Positions 18,644-30,349 of a stretch of DNA of 64,000 nt are shown here, in pieces (position 1 is the first letter of the stretch; each line of letters opens with the position of its first letter). The stretch is from Corynebacterium tuberculostearicum (GTDB lineage: Bacteria; Actinomycetota; Actinomycetes; Mycobacteriales; Mycobacteriaceae), in NCBI RefSeq assembly GCF_030506365.1, contig NZ_CP073092.1, positions 496,001-560,000 on the forward strand, in the 5' to 3' direction. The notes beneath the pieces are model-generated. The model searched no databases and was not told the origin of the DNA. It was given only the letters and a program-made list of their open reading frames with translations. The position numbers and the translations under genes are program-made.

Positions 18644-20256
18644 CTGTTGCCGCGCAGCAGGCGCGGGACCACCTTGCCGGTGGCGTTGCGCGGGAGCTTA
18701 GCCAGGAAGTGCACGTCGCGCGGCACGGAGTGATCGGCGAGCTTGGTGCGGACCCAGTCGCGGATGGCGTCGGCGGTGAGGGCCTTTCCGGCGGCGTCGG
18801 CAGTAGGCACCGCCCACACGGCGATGCGCTGGAAGGTCTCGCTATCCTCCACGCCGCCAGCATGCACCTCGTGGATGCCGGGCATGGCCTCGAGGACCTC
18901 GGTAACGGACTGCGGGTGGACGTTCTCGCCGCCGACGATGATCATGTCATCGGCGCGGCCGACCACGTGCAGGAAGTCGTGCTCGTCGATGTAGCCCAAA
19001 TCGCCGATGGAGATGAGCCCGTCTACCTTATTGAGCCGCAGGTTCGGGTTGGTGTAACCGGTCATTGCGGTGGAGTTGGTCAGGTAGATCTCTCCCACCT
19101 CGCCGCGCGGAACCGGGTGGCCCTCCTTGTCGAGGATGCGCAGCTTTGTGCCCGAGGCCACGCGGCCGGCGATGGTGGGGTTGGCGGCCACCTGGTCCAT
19201 GGTGGCGGTCGTCGCGAGCGCGAGCTCGGTGGATCCGTACACGTTGCATAGGATGGCACCGAAGCGCGCATTGGTCTCCTTGACCACCTCCGGGGTTAGC
19301 GCATTGCCGGCCGAGGCGATGAATTTCAGGCTAGAGGCATCGAACTCACCGGCCGGATCCCGCTCTACCAAGCGCTTAAAGAAGATAGGGGAGGAGATCA
19401 TGCCATCCAGGCGGTAGCGCTGGACGTCGTCAAGCACCTGCTCCGCGTCGAATACGCGGCGGGTGACGATGGTATTGCGCAGGCCCAGCGCGATATTGAT
19501 ACAGGCCCAGCCCCAGGTGTGAAAAATGGAGGCGGTGAGCTGGAGGCGCTGGTCGGCGCGCCACGGGATCGTATCCACGATGGAGGCTAGCACCACCGGC
19601 AGGGTTGGCTCCGGTCGCACAATGCCCTTCGGAATGCCGGTGGTGCCGGAGGACATGAGCACGATTGGGCCGTGCTTGGGGAAGCGCGGCAGCTGCACGG
19701 CCGGAGGGTTCTTTACAATCTTGTCCAGCTTCGGCAGGTCGCTTGCGCCGGTATCGTGCGCGATGATGACCGGGATATCGGTGTCCACGCGGTCAATGAA
19801 TTCATCATCCACGACGAGCACGTTGATGCCGTTTTCTTCGATACAGCCGGCCAGCTGCTCCGGGGAGGAGCCCACGTTGAGCAGGTAAATAGAAGCGCCC
19901 ACATAGCCCTTGGCGCCGAGCGGAATGATGATGCCGCGGCCGTTGCGCGCCATGACGCCGAGGCGAATCTCGGGCAGGTCCAGCGAGCGGAGGTAGCGGG
20001 CGAAGCCCTGCGTGTGGGTGCGCAGCTGGCGGTAGGTGAGGGTGCCGTCGTCGTCGATAAGCGCCAAGCGCTCCGGGCAGGCGAGGTAGCCCTGTTCGAT
20101 CTCGCGCGCGGTGGTGAAGCGGTAGCGGGCCAGGTTCGGCAGCAGGTTGAGCTGGGCCTTCGCGCCGCCTTGGTGGCTGACGAGTCCGGCGTTAAGAAGC
20201 GCCGGCACGAACCGGCCGAGGGCTGCAGTGTGGAATGTGAAATCAGAAAAATTCAC
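18640..20256 (-). CDS. AMP-dependent acyl-CoA synthetase/ligase
   Basis: Adenylate-forming enzyme of 538 residues, expected to activate a fatty acid to its acyl-CoA. The AMP-binding P-loop VLMSSGTTGIPKG is at about residue 189, NVYGSTELA is the A5 motif, and the C-terminal GRADDMIIVGGENVHPQSVTEVL with a late NATGKV supplies the catalytic lysine. It differs from the three synthetases at 51-57 kb, having a longer N-terminus and a different signature (GGENV rather than GGFNV). It stands alone. The fatty-acid chain length is not readable from sequence. Confidence 0.87.
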   Translation of the reverse strand: MNFSDFTFHTAALGRFVPALLNAGLVSHQGGAKAQLNLLPNLARYRFTTAREIEQGYLACPERLALIDDDGTLTYRQLRTHTQGFARYLRSLDLPEIRLGVMARNGRGIIIPLGAKGYVGASIYLLNVGSSPEQLAGCIEENGINVLVVDDEFIDRVDTDIPVIIAHDTGASDLPKLDKIVKNPPAVQLPRFPKHGPIVLMSSGTTGIPKGIVRPEPTLPVVLASIVDTIPWRADQRLQLTASIFHTWGWACINIALGLRNTIVTRRVFDAEQVLDDVQRYRLDGMISSPIFFKRLVERDPAGEFDASSLKFIASAGNALTPEVVKETNARFGAILCNVYGSTELALATTATMDQVAANPTIAGRVASGTKLRILDKEGHPVPRGEVGEIYLTNSTAMTGYTNPNLRLNKVDGLISIGDLGYIDEHDFLHVVGRADDMIIVGGENVHPQSVTEVLEAMPGIHEVHAGGVEDSETFQRIAVWAVPTADAAGKALTADAIRDWVRTKLADHSVPRDVHFLAKLPRNATGKVVPRLLRGNS

Positions 20257-20407
20257 GATCGGGAAAGCTCCAAATTAGCGAAGATAACGAAAAGATAACC
20301 ATAGACGATATCGTGAGAGAGGCGGGCGGTGTTGCCGCCAACTCGAAATATGTTACAGAAGTGACTACAGTTACCTGAAGTTACTGGTGTTTCTAGAAAA
20401 GGATCTC

Positions 20408-21223
20408 ATGAAATCTCTGCAGCTCAAAGTCCTCTCCGTGGTGGCGTCCGCGCTGGCCGTCGTAGGCGTGGCTGTCGCACCGCAGGCCACCGCCGCGGAG
20501 CGCAATCTAGTAGCCTTCGGCGATTCCGTCTTGGCGGATCCAGACGCCGGCTCCTACTTCGCCCACCGCTACGACCCCTCTAAAGGTGTGGGCGTAGATT
20601 GCCCGACCTCCAATAACTACGCCAAGCGCGCCGGCGCCAAGCTGCGCCTTCCGGTGCGGGACTTCTCCTGCTCCGGCGCCGTGTCCATGTCCCGCGGCCC
20701 GCAGATTTTCCAGCAGGTGGATGCGGCCATCCGTACCGGCGCGCTGAGCCCGGCCACTAACCGCGTGGTTATCACCACTGGCTTTAATGACACCTACAAC
20801 CACCGCGATATGAGCCTGCCGCAGATTCGCAAGGAGTTCGCGGACCGCACTGCCCCGCAGATCGAGCGCATTAAGCGCGCGGCCCCGAACGCTCGCGTCC
20901 AGATCGTGGGCTATCCCACCATCGGTTCTGGCCCGTACTACTGCCTATTCCACTTCGGCCCGCGCCCGGCCGATTCCACCTTCCTGCCGGGCATCCAAGA
21001 CTTTGAGAATAAGGCCCAGTGGATGCAGGTGGACTTGGCGGCGCGCACCGGCGTGCAGTTCTTGGATATGAAGCCTTCCACCCGTAATAACGGCATGTGT
21101 GCCGATGCAAATCAGCGCATGTGGGCTGGTCTGGTGGACTTTACTGGTGGCGACGGCAACCTGCCCATCCATATGAACCAGCGTGGCCACGAGCATGCGG
21201 CCAACGTCATCGCCCGCTCCTAA
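20408..21223 (+). CDS. Secreted SGNH/GDSL-family hydrolase
   Basis: Exported esterase/lipase-like protein of 271 residues. A Sec signal peptide (residues 1-30, ending QATAA) is followed at once by the GDS motif with the nucleophile S40. Block III GFND and the C-terminal Asp-x-x-His-type region MNQRGHEHA complete an SGNH catalytic set. Four or more cysteines (for example in VGVDCPTSNN, FSCSGA, YYCLFHF and MCADAN) suggest disulfides outside the cell. ATG 20408 was chosen because it gives a clean signal peptide with AAAAGGA upstream. Corynebacteria encode several such enzymes; a lipid or mycolate ester is a possible substrate. Confidence 0.85.
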   Translation: MKSLQLKVLSVVASALAVVGVAVAPQATAAERNLVAFGDSVLADPDAGSYFAHRYDPSKGVGVDCPTSNNYAKRAGAKLRLPVRDFSCSGAVSMSRGPQIFQQVDAAIRTGALSPATNRVVITTGFNDTYNHRDMSLPQIRKEFADRTAPQIERIKRAAPNARVQIVGYPTIGSGPYYCLFHFGPRPADSTFLPGIQDFENKAQWMQVDLAARTGVQFLDMKPSTRNNGMCADANQRMWAGLVDFTGGDGNLPIHMNQRGHEHAANVIARS

Positions 21224-21275
21224 AAAGAGTTTTCAATAATGCGCCGATTTTGAAAATATCGGTACGCTCGGGCGC

Positions 21276-22361
21276 ATGACTGTAAAAGCTGTTATTGCCC
21301 GTTCCAAGGGCGCGGAAGTCGAAACCGTCAACATTGTCGTTCCCGATCCCGGCCCTAACGACGTCATCGTGCGCGTCCAGGCCTGCGGTGTATGCCACAC
21401 CGACCTCGCCTACCGCGATGGCGATATTGAAGACGCCTTCCCCTTCCTGCTCGGCCACGAGGCCGCAGGTGTAGTAGAGACCGTTGGTTCTGCGGTCACC
21501 CACGTGGAGGAAGGCGACTTCGTCATTTTGAACTGGCGCGCCGTGTGCGGCGAGTGCCGCGCCTGCAAGAAGGGCGAGCCAAAGTACTGCTTCAATACCC
21601 ACAACGCCTCCAAGAAGATGACCCTCGAGGACGGCACCGAGCTCACACCTGCGCTGGGCATCGGTTCCTTCGCTGAGAAGACCCTGGTCCACGAGGGCCA
21701 GTGCACCAAGGTAGAAGACACCGACCCGGCCGCCGCTGGCCTGCTGGGCTGCGGCATCATGGCGGGCCTCGGCGCGGCCGTGAATACCGGCGATATCCAG
21801 CTCGGCGAGTCCGTTGCCGTCTTCGGCTGCGGCGGCGTTGGCATGGCTGCCATTGCGGGCGCCAAGCTGGCGAGCGCGGCGAAGATCATCGCCGTGGATA
21901 TCGACGAGTCCAAGCTGGAGACTGCCCGCGAGTTCGGCGCGACCGACACCATCTGCTCCAAGGACCTTTCGGAGCAGGAGGTTATTGACGCCGTCCGCGA
22001 GCTCACCGGCGGCTTCGGCACCGACGTGTCTATCGACGCCGTGGGCATCCAGCCCACTTGGCGCCAGGCCTTTTACTCCCGCGACCACGCCGGCCGCATG
22101 GTCATGGTGGGCGTGCCGAACCTCACCGACCACGTGGACATTCCGGCCATCGACCTCTACGGCCGCGGCGGCTCCATCAAGCCTGCGTGGTACGGCGATT
22201 GCCTCCCAGAGCGCGATTTCCCCGCCTACGTAGCGCTGTCCAAGGCCGGCAACTTCCCGCTGGACAAGTTCGTCTCCGAGCGCATTGCGCTTGACGACGT
22301 CGAGCAGGCCTTTACCACCATGAAGTCCGGCAAGGTTCTGCGTTCCGTGGTGGAGTTCTAA
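21276..22361 (+). CDS. S-(hydroxymethyl)mycothiol dehydrogenase
   Basis: Zinc-dependent medium-chain dehydrogenase of 361 residues. It oxidises the adduct of formaldehyde and mycothiol and may also reduce S-nitrosomycothiol. Catalytic zinc ligands are in ACGVCHTDL and GHEAAGVVE, the four structural-zinc cysteines in [15 protein letters not shown], and the nucleotide-binding motif in [15 protein letters not shown] (about residues 183-197). Its stop overlaps the next start by one base (TAATG), so the pair is a tight operon. This pairing is known for mycothiol-dependent formaldehyde detoxification in actinobacteria. Confidence 0.92.
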   Translation: MTVKAVIARSKGAEVETVNIVVPDPGPNDVIVRVQACGVCHTDLAYRDGDIEDAFPFLLGHEAAGVVETVGSAVTHVEEGDFVILNWRAVCGECRACKKGEPKYCFNTHNASKKMTLEDGTELTPALGIGSFAEKTLVHEGQCTKVEDTDPAAAGLLGCGIMAGLGAAVNTGDIQLGESVAVFGCGGVGMAAIAGAKLASAAKIIAVDIDESKLETAREFGATDTICSKDLSEQEVIDAVRELTGGFGTDVSIDAVGIQPTWRQAFYSRDHAGRMVMVGVPNLTDHVDIPAIDLYGRGGSIKPAWYGDCLPERDFPAYVALSKAGNFPLDKFVSERIALDDVEQAFTTMKSGKVLRSVVEF

Positions 22362-22975
22362 TGCGTATCGATAGCACGGTTACTTCTGGCAAGTTCCGCC
22401 TCGATGGCGGCGAGTGGGACGTGGACAATAACGTCTACGTCGTGGGCGATGACTCCAGTGTGTACGTGGTGGATCCCTCCCACGATCTCGATGCGGTAGC
22501 AGAGCTCGTTGGCGATCGCCGCGTGGAAGGCATCTTGCTCACCCACGCGCACAATGACCACTGCGAGCTCGCTCCCGAGGCCGCCAAGCGCTTCGATACC
22601 GAGGTCTACCTGCACCCGGACGATGACATGTTGTGGCAGGAGTCCAATGGCGATGCTCCATACACGCCATTGGCGGACCGCGGTCAGTTCGATATTGGCG
22701 GCGAGAAGATTACGGTCTACCACACGCCGGGCCACTCGCCGGGCTGCGTGGTGTTGCACGTGGGCGAGACGCTGCTGTCGGGCGATACGCTCTTCAACGG
22801 CGGCCCTGGTGCCACCGGCCGCAAGTACTCCGACTTCGATGTGATCATCGAGTCGCTGAAGAACGTCGTCTTCACCCTGCCGGAGGACACCAAGGTCCTG
22901 CCAGGGCATGGCGACGCCACCACGGTGGGCGCGGAGGCAGCGCGCATCGACGAATACATCGAGCGCGGCTACTAG
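22361..22975 (+). CDS. MBL-fold metallo-hydrolase, partner of the mycothiol dehydrogenase
   Basis: Zinc-dependent hydrolase of 204 residues. The glyoxalase II-like metal motif is LTHAHNDHCE (about residues 60-69), with further ligands in HTPGHSPGC and LLSGDTLFNGG, and a final PGHGDATT histidine. It overlaps the dehydrogenase by one base. It probably hydrolyses S-formylmycothiol or a similar thioester made by that enzyme; this is inferred from the operon. The convergent rmlA stops three bases downstream. Confidence 0.88.
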   Translation: MRIDSTVTSGKFRLDGGEWDVDNNVYVVGDDSSVYVVDPSHDLDAVAELVGDRRVEGILLTHAHNDHCELAPEAAKRFDTEVYLHPDDDMLWQESNGDAPYTPLADRGQFDIGGEKITVYHTPGHSPGCVVLHVGETLLSGDTLFNGGPGATGRKYSDFDVIIESLKNVVFTLPEDTKVLPGHGDATTVGAEAARIDEYIERGY

Positions 22976-22978
22976 TCC

Positions 22979-23827
22979 CTAATACGCCCGCAGGTACTCG
23001 CCGTAGCCGGACTTGAGTAACGGCTCGGCGAGTTTTTCTAGCTGGGCGCGGTCGATGAAGCCGGCTTCGAAGGCGGCCACTTCTGGTGAGCCAATAACGA
23101 TGCCGGTGCGTTTTTGCATCACCTCGACGTAGGCGGAGGCCTCGCTCATCGAGTCCACCGTTCCCGTATCGAGCCACACGCTGCCGCGGTGCAGGCGCTG
23201 GACATTCAGCTCGCCGCGGCGCAGATACTCCTCGTTTACCGCCGTGATCTCCAGTTCACCGCGGCCGCTGGGCTCGATGCCCTTGGCTATCTCCACCACG
23301 GAGTTGTCATAGAAGTACAAGCCCACCACCGCGTGGTTCGACCGCGGCACTTCCGGCTTTTCCTCGATGCTCAGCGCATGGCCTGCGGCGTCGAATTCCA
23401 CGACACCATAGCGCTGCGGATCCGAGACCTCGTAGGCGAAGATGATGCCGCCCTCCGGGTCCTGGCAGTGGGCGAGCTCGCCGCCGAAGCCGTGGAAGAT
23501 ATTATCGCCGAGTACCAGCGCGACGCTGTCGTCTCCAATAAACTCCTCGCCAATCAAAAAGGCCTGCGCAAGGCCCTCCGGCCGCGGCTGAACTGCATAA
23601 TCGATCATCAGCCCGAGCTGCGATCCATCGCCAAAGAGCCGCTGGAAGGCCCCCGCATCCTCCGGGGTGGTAATGATGAGGATTTCCCGAATACCCGCCT
23701 GAATGAGCGTGGTTAGCGGGTAATAAATCATCGGCTTGTCATAAATGGGCATGAGCTGCTTCGAGATGCCCTTAGTAATCGGGTAGAGCCGTGTGCCGGA
23801 ACCGCCGGCCAGGATGATGCCTTTCAT
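22979..23827 (-). CDS. rmlA: Glucose-1-phosphate thymidylyltransferase
   Basis: Makes dTDP-glucose from dTTP and glucose-1-phosphate, the first step toward dTDP-L-rhamnose. 282 residues. The nucleotidyl signature [20 protein letters not shown] occupies residues 6-25; [18 protein letters not shown] (metal site) and [21 protein letters not shown] follow. Third gene of rmlB-rmlCD-rmlA; its ATG abuts the rmlCD stop without a gap. In corynebacteria rhamnose links arabinogalactan to peptidoglycan, so the pathway is expected to be essential. Confidence 0.95.
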   Translation of the reverse strand: MKGIILAGGSGTRLYPITKGISKQLMPIYDKPMIYYPLTTLIQAGIREILIITTPEDAGAFQRLFGDGSQLGLMIDYAVQPRPEGLAQAFLIGEEFIGDDSVALVLGDNIFHGFGGELAHCQDPEGGIIFAYEVSDPQRYGVVEFDAAGHALSIEEKPEVPRSNHAVVGLYFYDNSVVEIAKGIEPSGRGELEITAVNEEYLRRGELNVQRLHRGSVWLDTGTVDSMSEASAYVEVMQKRTGIVIGSPEVAAFEAGFIDRAQLEKLAEPLLKSGYGEYLRAY

Positions 23828-25183
23828 TTAATCCTCCGGGTACAGCGCCAAGTACAGGGCCAGGGCCGCGCGCCAATTCTGCGGCTTGAAGCCGGTAGCC
23901 TCGATTTTATCTAGCGCAAGCGTCGACTCCTTGGGGCGCGGCGCCTCGGGGCCCGCGATCTCGCGGTACTGCTCGGTGCTTACCGGAGTGACCTCGGCCG
24001 GGTCGTGGCCGAGACCGATGAACACGGCCATGGCAATCTCATCGCGGCCCACGGTATCGCCTGAGTTGGAGAGGTTATACACGCCGTAGTCCGCACCGGA
24101 GTTGAGCAGGTGGATGATGCCCTTGGCCAGATCCTCAGCAAACGTGGGCCGCCCGCGCTGGTCGTGGATGACCTTCGGCTCCACTCCCTTATTGGCCAGC
24201 CGGCGCATGGTGGACATGAAATTCTCGCCATCGCCAAAGACCCACGAGGTACGAATGACGTAGTGCTGCGGCGCGGTCTGCGCGGCGGTATCGCCTGCGG
24301 CTTTCGACGCCCCATAGGCACTCAGCGGCGACGGCAGTTCCTCCTCAGTGTGGACCTCGTTGGTGCCGTCGAAGATGTAGTCGCTCGACACATGCACCAG
24401 CGTGAGTTGGTTCTCCGCGGCGATGCGCGCCAGCCGTGCAGGCGCTTCCGCATTGACGGCCCAGGCGGCGGCGCGGTCGTTTTCGGCACCGTTGACGTCG
24501 TTATACGCCGCGCAATTGATGATGGCGGAGTACTGCTTCCAATTCCGTTCTGGTGGGTCGGTGATGTCGAAGTCGGCGTGGGTGCAAAACTCGGCGTCGG
24601 CAAGCAGGCGCTTGAGCGCACGCCCCAACTGCCCGTTCGCGCCGGTGACGAGGATGCGGCGGGCGGGCATCGGGCTCACCTCTACAAGAGCGGGGTGCTG
24701 CTTGTCTTTCTCCGAAATCTCGGTGGGCTCCAGCGGCCAGTCGACGATGTTGAGGTTCACCGCGGCGTAGCGAGCTTCGGCCGACCAGTGCTCATTCACC
24801 AGGTAGCAGTAGGAGGTTTCCTCCAGAGCTTGAAAGCCATTGGCGACGCCCCGTGGGACAAACACCGCAGTCTCCGGCCCTACCTCGTGGGTGACGACCT
24901 CGCCAAAGCTATCTGACCCCTCGCGCAAGTCGCACCATGCGCCGAAAATCTTGCCCTGCGCCACCGAGACGAGCTTGTCCCACGGCTCAGCGTGCAGGCC
25001 GCGCGTAGCACCGGCGTGATTAAAAGAGATATTGTTCTGCACCGGCTGGAAGCTCGCGAGCTCGGGTGCGAGGCCGGTGAATTTTTCGCGTTGCCAATTC
25101 TCCTTGAACCAGCCGCGGTTATCGCCGTGCACGTCGAGGTCGATGATGAGCAGCCCCGGGATGGCGGTTTCGGTAATACGCAT
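23828..25183 (-). CDS. rmlCD: Fused dTDP-4-dehydrorhamnose 3,5-epimerase / dTDP-4-dehydrorhamnose reductase
   Basis: Bifunctional protein of 451 residues for the last two steps of dTDP-L-rhamnose synthesis. Residues 1 to about 190 are RmlC: DNRGWFKENWQ, HAGATRGLHAEPWDKLV (catalytic His region) and FVPRGVANGFQAL. Residues from about 195 are RmlD: ILVTGANGQLG (NADPH motif), HVSSDYIFDGT and the YGASKAAGD catalytic Tyr-x-x-x-Lys. ATG 25183 is chosen; upstream codons in the same frame belong to the rmlB overlap. It begins two bases after the rmlB stop. The fusion is known in Corynebacterium. Confidence 0.95.
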   Translation of the reverse strand: MRITETAIPGLLIIDLDVHGDNRGWFKENWQREKFTGLAPELASFQPVQNNISFNHAGATRGLHAEPWDKLVSVAQGKIFGAWCDLREGSDSFGEVVTHEVGPETAVFVPRGVANGFQALEETSYCYLVNEHWSAEARYAAVNLNIVDWPLEPTEISEKDKQHPALVEVSPMPARRILVTGANGQLGRALKRLLADAEFCTHADFDITDPPERNWKQYSAIINCAAYNDVNGAENDRAAAWAVNAEAPARLARIAAENQLTLVHVSSDYIFDGTNEVHTEEELPSPLSAYGASKAAGDTAAQTAPQHYVIRTSWVFGDGENFMSTMRRLANKGVEPKVIHDQRGRPTFAEDLAKGIIHLLNSGADYGVYNLSNSGDTVGRDEIAMAVFIGLGHDPAEVTPVSTEQYREIAGPEAPRPKESTLALDKIEATGFKPQNWRAALALYLALYPED

Positions 25184-25185
25184 AT

Positions 25186-27724
<2,539 letters not shown>

Positions 27725-27837
27725 GATCCCTCCCTTCCTTTTCGTTTACATGTTCTATCTTACCCAGATAAAACACCCCGTCAACAGGAAAGAAGGGATT
27801 GGTCAATAGATTAGATATTCCCCAAACAAACGCAGTC

Positions 27838-27862
27838 AAAACCCCGCAAAGCGGGGCCAAAA
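27838..27862 (-). terminator. Rho-independent terminator of the M1 peptidase gene
   Basis: On the minus strand CCCCGC-TTT-GCGGGG is followed by TTTTGA. It lies directly downstream of the peptidase stop at 27866. Confidence 0.9.
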
Positions 27863-27865
27863 CCA

Positions 27866-29191
27866 CTAATTCGGGAAGGGAGGAAGGGCCTTCTGGTTAA
27901 GCCAGGCGTCTACGGTGGCGTCGAAAAGCGCGGCGTCAGGAGCGGCGGCGCGGAAGGCATCCAGCAGCATGGAGGGCTCTACCACCGAGTGTTGGTGCTC
28001 GGTGAGGTAGCTGCGGAGGGTGGTAAAGAAGGCGTCGCCAAGCAAGCGGTGGATGGCATGCACGGTCAAGGCGCCGCGCTTATATACGCGGTCATCGAAC
28101 ATATCGCGCGCACCCGGATCAGAAACGATGAGGTTCTGCGCCTTGCGTCCCAGGACGTTGTAGTGGGAACGTGCCGCCTCGCGCGCGGTGGTCTCGCCCT
28201 TGTGCTCGCCCCATAGCCACTCGCTGTAGCAGGCAAAGCCCTCATTGAGCCAAATATCCTTCCACTCGCCCAGGCCCACGGAATTGCCAAACCACTGGTG
28301 GGAAAGCTCATGGGCAATGAGGCGCTCGAAGGCGTGGTCGCCCTTGATGTGGTTGGAGCCAAAAATGGATAGACCCTGCGCCTCCAGTGGAATCTCCAGC
28401 TCATCTTCTGTGATGACCACCTGATAATCCGCAAAGGGATACGGGCCATAGAGGGAGGAGAAGAAGTCCACCATTTCCTGCTGTTGGGCAAACTCATTCA
28501 GCACGCGCTCGCGCAGCGCGGCCGGCGCCCAAGCACGCGTGGAAGGCCCCAAATCGAAAGAAGAGAACTCGCCTACCTGGACCGTCGCCAGGTAGGTGGC
28601 CATGGGCTCGCGGGTGCGGTAGTGCCAGCGCGTGGTGGAACCGCCCGCCCGGCGGGAGACAAGGTCACCATTGGATACCACGATAAAGGGGTCATCGGCC
28701 GTAATGATGATGTCATAGAGCGCCTTGGCAGAAGGCGTATCGTCGCAGGGGAACCAGCTCGGCGCACCATTGGGCTGGCTGGCCACCAGCGAACCGGACT
28801 CGGTTTCTTCCCAGCCAATCTCGCCCCAGGTGGTGCGGATCGGGCGCGGGCTACCGCCATAGCGAATCACCAGCTCAAACTCCGTGCCTGCCGCAATTTC
28901 TTCGGCGAAGCGCAGGCGCAGCTTGCCGGAGGACTGGCGGAATTTAGCCACCCGCGGCGCGCCCTTCGCAGTCACGCGCCGAGCCACCATCGCCCCACCC
29001 AGATCTAGGGTCAGGGACGCCAAATCTTCATCGGCCCGGATAGCCAAAGTAGCCTCGCCGTGGAGCAGGTTGGGCTCCACGCGGTAGGTCAGATCCAGCG
29101 TGTAGTGGGAAACCTCGAAGCCGAGGTTATAATCCACGCCGGTATAAGGATCAGTGTGGGCACGCGAAAGGGCGGTAGGAAGCAACTTCAT
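27866..29191 (-). CDS. M1-family zinc metallopeptidase (aminopeptidase N-like)
   Basis: 441 residues, shorter than full aminopeptidase N because the C-terminal helical domain is missing, as in other short actinobacterial M1 members. The N-terminal beta domain includes FEVSHYTLDLTYRV. The zinc site is HELSHQWFGN (about residues 295-304), with the third ligand in WLNEGFACYSEW about 20 residues on. QGLSIFGS precedes it in the position of the exopeptidase region. No signal peptide is seen, so it is probably cytoplasmic. It lies alone and ends in a good terminator. Confidence 0.9.
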   Translation of the reverse strand: MKLLPTALSRAHTDPYTGVDYNLGFEVSHYTLDLTYRVEPNLLHGEATLAIRADEDLASLTLDLGGAMVARRVTAKGAPRVAKFRQSSGKLRLRFAEEIAAGTEFELVIRYGGSPRPIRTTWGEIGWEETESGSLVASQPNGAPSWFPCDDTPSAKALYDIIITADDPFIVVSNGDLVSRRAGGSTTRWHYRTREPMATYLATVQVGEFSSFDLGPSTRAWAPAALRERVLNEFAQQQEMVDFFSSLYGPYPFADYQVVITEDELEIPLEAQGLSIFGSNHIKGDHAFERLIAHELSHQWFGNSVGLGEWKDIWLNEGFACYSEWLWGEHKGETTAREAARSHYNVLGRKAQNLIVSDPGARDMFDDRVYKRGALTVHAIHRLLGDAFFTTLRSYLTEHQHSVVEPSMLLDAFRAAAPDAALFDATVDAWLNQKALPPFPN

Positions 29192-29236
29192 AATGCTGCA
29201 AGCCTACCGCCCTTTTAGCCGCGGAAAGAAACGAGC

Positions 29237-30316
29237 TTATTTATTGAAAGCGCGCTCGAAGACCGGCCAAGAATCCTTGAGGTCCGCAATCCAGTGCGGC
29301 CAGGAGTGGGTGCCGGTATTGCGGAAGTTGTAGGTCGCCGGGATGCCAGCCTGGTCCAGCTTGGCCTTAAAGTTGTGGGTGCAGTAGTTCACGCCAGCCT
29401 CGATGGCGCCGCCTTCTACCTGCAGCTTTGCAACGCCACGGGCTGCGGCCAGTGGTTGAACTCCCTGATTCGTATAGTAAGAATACGTATCGGTTTCTCC
29501 GGCCAACCCAGAACCGGAAGAGATGTACAGCTCCGTGCCGCGCAGCTTCTCGTGGTTCATCATCGCGTCGTTATAGCGGTTGGTGGGGGAGCCGAACGGG
29601 CCCCACATCTGCTCCGCGGTCGCACCACCGCGGTTAACGGTGAGCTCAACGGCCTTATGCTCTACCGGGTAAGCGGTAGCCGCGCAGCCGGCGTAGGAGC
29701 CGACAGCGTCGTAGAAGCCCTGGTTGTGCTCTGCCAGCAGCAGGGAGGAAGTAGCGGACATGGACATGCCCGCGACAGCGCGGTGGTTATCGGCCTTGAT
29801 GTGGCCCTCGATGGCGCCCGGCAGTTCCTTGGTGAGGAAGGTTTCCCACTTCTGCGGGCCCTTGAGGTACTGAGAGTTCGGCTCGGATACCCAGTCGGTG
29901 TAGTAGGAGAAAGCACCAGCCTGTGGGACGACCACGTTGACGTTCTTGGAGTGGTAGAAATCGACGGCGTCAGAAAGCTTCAGCCAGTCCATGTCCTGCT
30001 CCGCGCCGCCTGCGCCATTGAGCAGGTAGATGGTCGGGCGGTTCTCATCCGTTGCGCGAATGACGGCCAGCGGAATCTTACGGCCGTTCATGGCAGGGGA
30101 GGTGGCCTGCAGCTTTTCGACGCGCGGATCGTCCTTGTACTTCTGGTACCAAGTCTGCTGCTCCAGCTCTGGGGTGACCTCCAGCGGGGCCAGGGTGGAC
30201 TGGGCGGCGTTGCCCGCTACCTGTTGCGGGGTGAGCTGTGCGGCCCCCGCCATCGGGGCGCAGGCCAAGCCTGCGCACACTGCGGTGCCGGCAAGGATGG
30301 AGCTTAGGCGCTTCAT
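29237..30316 (-). CDS. Secreted corynomycolyltransferase (antigen 85 family)
   Basis: Exported acyltransferase of 359 residues that moves corynomycolic acids onto trehalose or arabinogalactan in the envelope. A signal peptide covers residues 1-25 (ends MAGAAQ). The fold of esterase family 1 is clear: IYLLNGAGGAEQDMDWL, VNVVVPQAGAFSYYTDW, the nucleophile Ser in AGMSMSATSSLLLAEH, and the histidine near the end in NTGTHSWPHW. It lies 33 bases after a longer paralogue on the same strand; the two share long identical blocks and arose by tandem duplication. Confidence 0.93.
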   Translation of the reverse strand: MKRLSSILAGTAVCAGLACAPMAGAAQLTPQQVAGNAAQSTLAPLEVTPELEQQTWYQKYKDDPRVEKLQATSPAMNGRKIPLAVIRATDENRPTIYLLNGAGGAEQDMDWLKLSDAVDFYHSKNVNVVVPQAGAFSYYTDWVSEPNSQYLKGPQKWETFLTKELPGAIEGHIKADNHRAVAGMSMSATSSLLLAEHNQGFYDAVGSYAGCAATAYPVEHKAVELTVNRGGATAEQMWGPFGSPTNRYNDAMMNHEKLRGTELYISSGSGLAGETDTYSYYTNQGVQPLAAARGVAKLQVEGGAIEAGVNYCTHNFKAKLDQAGIPATYNFRNTGTHSWPHWIADLKDSWPVFERAFNK

Positions 30317-30349
30317 AGTGCTTCTTTCCTGTAGTTATTGAATTCCTGA

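Noticed and set aside
21240..21276. Riboswitch or thiol-responsive leader before the mycothiol dehydrogenase
   Set aside because: Only short repeats (CCGAT/ATCGG and TGCGCC/GGCGCA) are present in about 50 bases; too little for a known riboswitch class.
23828..25183. rmlC-rmlD fusion as a novel event
   Set aside because: The fusion is already known in Corynebacterium, so it is annotated but not claimed as new.
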